A stretch of 64,000 nt of DNA, taken from assembly GCF_000520015.2 (NCBI RefSeq), contig NZ_CP007044.2, forward strand, positions 3,534,001 through 3,598,000, in the 5' to 3' direction. Position 1 is the stretch's first letter. The number at the start of each line of letters is the position of its first letter. Positions 60,501 through 64,000 of this stretch are shown here, in pieces. A program made the translations under genes and the position numbers. The notes under the pieces were generated by a model, which was not told the DNA's origin, did no database searches, and saw nothing but the letters and a program-made list of their open reading frames with translations. Source of the DNA: Chania multitudinisentens RB-25 (GTDB lineage Bacteria; Pseudomonadota; Gammaproteobacteria; Enterobacterales; Enterobacteriaceae).

Positions 60501-61473
60501 TGAAAAACACAAAACGCTGCGTGAAGGTAAAGATCTGCTGGCGTTGAAACTGCAACTGAAAGAGCAGGTGCAGGAAACGCTCTCGGCGGTTGCGGACGAC
60601 GGTTTGGAGCAAAGTAATCTGCATATCTGGAGCTTTGGCAAGTTGCCAGAGTTTTATGAACAGAAGCGCGGCGGCTATTCGGTCAAGGCTTATCCGGCTT
60701 TGGTCGATGAAAAAGACAGCGTGGCGATCCGCCTGTTTGACAGTGAACAGGAACAACAACAGGCGATGTGGCGGGGAACGCGCCGCCTGCTGTTGCTGAA
60801 TATTCCTTCACCGATCAAATATCTGCATGAAAAGTTGCCGAACAAAGCCAAACTGGGGCTGTATTTCAACCCTTATGGCAAAGTGCTGGAGCTGATTGAT
60901 GACTGTATCTCATGTGGCATTGATAAACTGATTGCCGAACACGGTGGGCCGGTTTGGCAAGAGGATAATTTTGCCCAGTTGCAGGAGTTGATACGTGCGG
61001 AACTGAACGAAACGGTGGTGGAGGTGGCCAAACAGGTCGAACAGATCCTGACCACGGTGTTCAACATCAATAAGCGCCTGAAAGGCAGGGTAGATATAGC
61101 GTTAGCGCTGGCGCTGGCAGATATTAAAGCACAGTTAGGGGGCTTGGTTTATCGGGGGTTTGTTACCAATAACGGCTGGCGGCGCTTGCCGGACACCCTG
61201 CGTTATTTGCAGGCAATTGAACGCCGGTTGGAGAAACTTGCCGTTGATCCGCAACGCGATCGCGCACAGATGTGGCGAGTGGAGCAGGTGCAACAGGCCT
61301 GGCAGCAGTGGTTGAACAAGTTGCCGCCAAAACGCCAGCAGGACGATGAAGTGAAAGAGGTGCGCTGGATGCTCGAAGAGTTGCGTGTCAGCCTGTTCGC
61401 GCAGCAATTGGGTACGCCTTACCCTATTTCAGATAAGCGTATTCTGCAAACGATGGAACAACTTTCGCTGTGA
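57586..61473 (+). CDS. hrpA: DEAH-box RNA helicase HrpA
   Basis: 1295 residues from a GTG at 57586 (VKSPLAALSAQL), preceded by AAGGA; the upstream frame has no family similarity. ATP-dependent RNA helicase; in E. coli it is required for processing of some fimbrial mRNA and rescues collided ribosomes. P-loop GETGSGKT (96-103), DEAH box (193-196), and the SAT, OB-fold and large C-terminal domains are present at full length, ending PYPISDKRILQTMEQLSL. A 13-bp hairpin follows directly. Last backbone gene before the type VI region. Confidence 0.97.
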   Translation: MKSPLAALSAQLADLMLRDQQRLQRRLHGARKINNPAAQQAIATEIGSDIALALQKVQARAAACPKITYPESLPVSQKKQDIFAAIRDHQVVIVAGETGSGKTTQLPKICLELGRGVKGLIGHTQPRRLAARSVASRIADELATPLGSSVGYKVRFNDQVGENTLVKLMTDGILLAEIQQDRLLMQYDTLIIDEAHERSLNIDFILGYLRELLPKRPDLKVIITSATIDPQRFSRHFNHAPIIEVSGRTYPVEVRYRPVVDDADDSERDQLQAIFDAVDELGREGPGDVLIFMSGEREIRDTADALNKLNLPHTEVLPLYARLSNSEQNRVFQSHHGRRIVLATNVAETSLTVPGIKYVIDPGTARISRYSFRTKVQRLPIEPVSQASANQRKGRCGRVSDGICIRLYSEQDFLSRPEFTDPEILRTNLASVILQMTSLGLGDIAAFPFVEAPDKRNIQDGVRLLEELGAIKTAANGHYQLTPQGRQLAQLPIDPRLARMVLEAQKSGSVREVMIVTSALSIQDPRERPMDKQQAADEKHRRFADKDSDFMAFVNLWDYLKEQQKEHSSSQFRRLCRQDFLNYLRVREWQDIYTQLRQVVKELGLPVNSVPSDYRSIHTALLTGLLSHIGQKDTEKQEFSGARNARFSIFPGSGLFKKPPKWTMVAELVETSRLWGRIAARIEPEWIEPLAQHLVKHHYSEPHWSKSQGAVMASEKVTLFGLPIVVARPVNYSTLDPLLCRELFIRHALVEGDWQTRHAFFAANLKLRAEVEELEHKSRRRDILVDDETLFSFYDQRIPNDVVSGRHFDSWWKTAAKQKPDLLNFEKVMLIKEGANQVSALDYPNTWHQGNLKLRLTYQFEPGTDADGVTVHIPLPILNQVEGAGFEWQIPGIRRELIIALIKSLPKPVRRNFVPAPNYAEAFLGRATALEMPLLDSLERELRRMTGVTVSRDNWQWDQVPDHLKMTFRVVGEKHKTLREGKDLLALKLQLKEQVQETLSAVADDGLEQSNLHIWSFGKLPEFYEQKRGGYSVKAYPALVDEKDSVAIRLFDSEQEQQQAMWRGTRRLLLLNIPSPIKYLHEKLPNKAKLGLYFNPYGKVLELIDDCISCGIDKLIAEHGGPVWQEDNFAQLQELIRAELNETVVEVAKQVEQILTTVFNINKRLKGRVDIALALALADIKAQLGGLVYRGFVTNNGWRRLPDTLRYLQAIERRLEKLAVDPQRDRAQMWRVEQVQQAWQQWLNKLPPKRQQDDEVKEVRWMLEELRVSLFAQQLGTPYPISDKRILQTMEQLSL

Positions 61474-61477
61474 ACCA

Positions 61478-61508
61478 TTGGCCTGTGCAAGTATTTTGCA
61501 CAGGCCAA
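61478..61508 (+). terminator. Strong hairpin after hrpA
   Basis: A perfect 13-bp stem (TTGGCCTGTGCAA, 61478-61490, with TTGCACAGGCCAA, 61496-61508) and a 5-base loop begin 4 bases after the hrpA stop. No U-tract follows. Confidence 0.6.
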
Positions 61509-62176
61509 GATCTAATCCGCAGTGGTGAATCTTTCAATGCAGTGCTCCCTGTATTTATGTTGTTATGATCAGGGTAAACATTAACAAAGAGTAATGATGG
61601 GAAATAATATGTTAAATATTAACTGAATTCTTCAAGGGTTTATTTTTATAGTGAATTTTTTGTTAAGTATTTGGTTTAATGACATAATGAATTGCTTATT
61701 TTGAGTTTATAGTCTAGCAGATTTAGGCGTTATTTATTATGGCATAACAATCATGCTCTTAGCCTGCTGATTAATTTCCATATACACTTTCATAAGTGAC
61801 ACAATATATTATAATACATGCATAAACAGTATATTATACTTGGTTATTGCTTTTGATCTCCCATATATCCTTATGATTTATATTTTTGGCTAATGTGAAA
61901 AAATATAACTATTTGCTATGAAAGAAAATTTCTAATACTAGAGTCTTTTTCTTTATGATCATATTAATAATGAGAATGTTGTCACAAGTAAATTCAATAT
62001 AAATATATATAGTTATTAATGCCAAAGGGTATATATAATATTTAATAAATTGAGATGATATAAAAGTCTTATTTATCTCATCAAATATATGAATATCGAA
62101 ATGAGCTGTGAATCCTTTACTTTTCCACTGATTCCGCAGGCGGAGTTTGCGCATTAATCTCCATAAAGGAATAGAT
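61509..62176. other. AT-rich boundary region between hrpA and vgrG
   Basis: About 670 bases, markedly AT-rich from 61600 to 62100, with no convincing coding sequence on either strand. It separates backbone DNA from the type VI secretion gene and probably holds the vgrG promoter, silenced or controlled by AT-rich-binding proteins such as H-NS. AAAGGA at 62165-62170 is the vgrG ribosome binding site. Confidence 0.55.
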
Positions 62177-64000
62177 ATGTTTGCTGATAGTAAAAAGGTC
62201 CAAACAAAAGAGTTTAGCGAGGCCAGCGCGATTTCCACCGATACGACAACCCTTTCTGCGGCAAGCAAAGCACCTTCTGGACTGCAATTTACGCTGACGG
62301 CTGCGGGTTTACCCCCACAGACATTTGTAGTCGTGGATTTTTCATTCAACGAAGCACTCTCAACACCGTTTGTTTTGCACGTCGGTTTGGCCAGCGCCAA
62401 TCCCGCCGTGGATTTTTCTGCCGTGCTGGATCAAGATTCTACGCTCTATATTTGGCGCGAAGGTGTCTTGCAGCGCAGCATTACTGGCATGGTCGCCAGC
62501 TTTGAGCAGGGGAATACGGGATTTCACCAAACCCGTTACAGCATGGTGATCCGCCCGGCGCTGTGGCGCACATCTTTACGCCAGAACTCACGGATTTTCC
62601 AACTGGAATCTATCGAAAGCATTATTTCTACCTTGCTGAAAGAAAACGGTATCAATGATTTTGCTTTCGGTTTTCGTCATCCACATCCGGCGCGTGAATT
62701 CTGCGTGCAATATAATGAAACGGATTTTGATTTCATCCAGCGCCTGACGGCCGAAGAAGGGATTTTCTACTATTTTGAGTTTGGCTCCGGTAGAAATACG
62801 GTGGTGTATGCCGACGACGTGGGGGCGTTGCCGAAGGGGGCGTCATTACCCTATAACCCCAACGTGGCAGCGCAGGCTCAGGAACTGTGTGTTACTCATT
62901 TTACCCGCAGTGCGCAGGTACGCCCAGCCTCGGTTCAGCTGAAAGATTACACGTTTAAAAATCCTAAATGGGCGGCCGAGTTCAATGAACAAGCGCGGGA
63001 ATTACAGAATCAGAGGCCGGATTACGAACATTTTGACTTCCCAGGGCGGTTCAAAGATGAACAGCACGGCAAGGATTTCACCCACTATCGCTTGGAAGCA
63101 CTGCGTAATGACGCGAATATGGGGCAAGGGGAAAGCAACGAGTTTACCTTGCAGCCAGGGCAATTATTTAGCCTGAATAATCATCCGCGTACTGATTTGA
63201 ACCATGCTTGGCAGATAGTCAGCATCCAGCATACGGGTAAACAAATGCAGGCGTTGGAACAAACGTCTGGCGATCAGGGTACGGTGTTGTTTAACCATTT
63301 CAGTTTTATTCCCCCCAGGCAAACCTGGCGGCCAACGCCGCTGCCAAAACCGGTCATGGATGGCCCACAGATAGCGACGGTGGTGGGGCCCGCAAGCGAA
63401 GAAATTTTTTGTGATGAGTATGGTCGCGTTCGTTTGCAATTCTTGTGGGATCGTTATGGCAAAAGTAACGATCAGAGCTCATGTTGGATCCGCGTTACTC
63501 AACCGTGGGCAGGGCAAGGTTGGGGGATGCTGGCTATCCCGCGCATTGGCCAGGAAGTCGTCGTGGATTTTCTGCACGGTGATCCCGATCAGCCGATTGT
63601 AACCGGGCGTACTTATCATGCGAGCAATCTGCCACCTTCGGCGCTGCCTGGGGCCAAAACTCAGATGGCGTTGCAGTCAAAAACGCATAAAGGGGCCGGC
63701 TATAACGAGCTGCGTTTTGAGGATCAGGAAGGTAAGCAGCAATTGTCGCTGCGGGCGCAAAAGGACATGAATACCACGGTGTTGAACGATCGCACGACGA
63801 CGGTTTCAGGCAACCACACTGAAACGGTAACCAAAGATCAGAAAGTCACCGTTTCGGGCGCTCAAACCATGGATATTACCAAAGATCAAACCATGACGAT
63901 TACCGGTGCACAGCGAATTAATGTTACCCAGGATCGCATCATTGAGGTACAGGCCGGGCAACAAACGGCGATAAAAGCCGACGATCGGCTTTTGATATCA
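62177..64000 (+). CDS. vgrG: Type VI secretion spike protein VgrG (3' end outside window)
   Basis: 608 codons open to the end of the window. Shine-Dalgarno AAAGGA precedes the ATG at 62177. The gp27-like N-terminal part (about residues 40-380) has the family blocks FIQRLTAEEGIFYYFE and FDFPGRFKDE; the gp5-like OB-fold has VRLQFLWDRYGK and WAGQGWGMLAIPRIGQEVVVDF (in parts) and GDPDQPIVTGRTYH. Afterwards ELRFEDQEGKQQLSL and threonine/valine-rich repeats of the beta-helix needle begin. VgrG trimers tip the T6SS tube and carry effectors. Whether it has a C-terminal effector extension cannot be seen. Other T6SS genes are expected beyond 64000. Confidence 0.95.
   Translation, partial: MFADSKKVQTKEFSEASAISTDTTTLSAASKAPSGLQFTLTAAGLPPQTFVVVDFSFNEALSTPFVLHVGLASANPAVDFSAVLDQDSTLYIWREGVLQRSITGMVASFEQGNTGFHQTRYSMVIRPALWRTSLRQNSRIFQLESIESIISTLLKENGINDFAFGFRHPHPAREFCVQYNETDFDFIQRLTAEEGIFYYFEFGSGRNTVVYADDVGALPKGASLPYNPNVAAQAQELCVTHFTRSAQVRPASVQLKDYTFKNPKWAAEFNEQARELQNQRPDYEHFDFPGRFKDEQHGKDFTHYRLEALRNDANMGQGESNEFTLQPGQLFSLNNHPRTDLNHAWQIVSIQHTGKQMQALEQTSGDQGTVLFNHFSFIPPRQTWRPTPLPKPVMDGPQIATVVGPASEEIFCDEYGRVRLQFLWDRYGKSNDQSSCWIRVTQPWAGQGWGMLAIPRIGQEVVVDFLHGDPDQPIVTGRTYHASNLPPSALPGAKTQMALQSKTHKGAGYNELRFEDQEGKQQLSLRAQKDMNTTVLNDRTTTVSGNHTETVTKDQKVTVSGAQTMDITKDQTMTITGAQRINVTQDRIIEVQAGQQTAIKADDRLLIS

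Noticed and set aside
61909..62400. 163-codon open frame on the minus strand
   Set aside because: Half covers the start of vgrG in antisense and the rest is AT-rich noncoding DNA; the translation is low-complexity with no motif.

Overview
The window is chromosomal DNA from a member of the Enterobacterales. Gene order and protein similarity point to a Serratia-like bacterium (Yersiniaceae), but I cannot fix the species from sequence alone. The backbone follows the E. coli pyrF-yciH-osmB, rnb, sapABCDF, pspFABC, ycjXF-tyrR-tpx-ycjG-mpaA-mppA, zntB-fnrS-ttcA, ydbK-ydbJ-hslJ-ldhA-ydbH-ynbE-ydbL-azoR-hrpA order. Blocks absent from the E. coli order are inserted between these runs. I saw no rRNA, tRNA, CRISPR array or intact insertion sequence.

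Layout. 1-0.95 kb: pyrF 3' end, yciH, osmB. 1.35-9.1 kb: a carbon-metabolism block with an AraD-type epimerase, the regulator YciT, a YbiW-type glycyl radical enzyme with its activase, fructose-6-phosphate aldolase and a CstA-type transporter. A good FNR-like box lies in the divergent pflE/fsa promoter region. 9.3-13.8 kb: RNase II and a YdeP-type molybdoenzyme. 14.1-19.4 kb: sapABCDF. 19.7-21.4 kb: an exported pectate lyase with CRP- and KdgR-like sites upstream. 21.4-25.5 kb: the phage-shock region, where a gene for an SPFH (prohibitin-like) protein lies between the intact pspF and a second copy of the pspF 3' end, followed by pspABC. 25.6-36.1 kb: ycjXF, tyrR, tpx, a murein-peptide recycling group (ycjG, mpaA, mppA), zntB and the small RNA gene fnrS with its FNR site. 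36.2-37.7 kb: a VOC-family gene behind a near-consensus LexA box, then ttcA.

37.9-47.0 kb is an AT-richer accessory block. It holds an exported adenosine-deaminase-like enzyme, an HscC-type Hsp70 overlapping a giant J-domain protein with an internal duplication and a hexanucleotide repeat, and a three-part membrane protein. That protein has a periplasmic domain reminiscent of ligand-gated channel receptors, an MscS channel core and a C-terminal haem globin. It is the most unusual item in the window.

47.1-61.5 kb returns to backbone: ydbK, an SMR transporter, ydbJ, hslJ, ldhA, ydbH-ynbE-ydbL, azoR, hrpA. After hrpA there are about 700 AT-rich bases without a convincing gene, then a type VI secretion VgrG gene that runs off the end of the window.

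Several parts work together. O2-responsive control is suggested twice (FNR box at the glycyl radical enzyme, FNR-driven FnrS). Envelope stress is represented by Psp, SPFH, Sap, YdbH/YnbE/YdbL and HslJ. Murein peptide uptake and breakdown run through MppA, MpaA and YcjG. Many genes here end in strong 3' hairpins that lack the usual U-tract.
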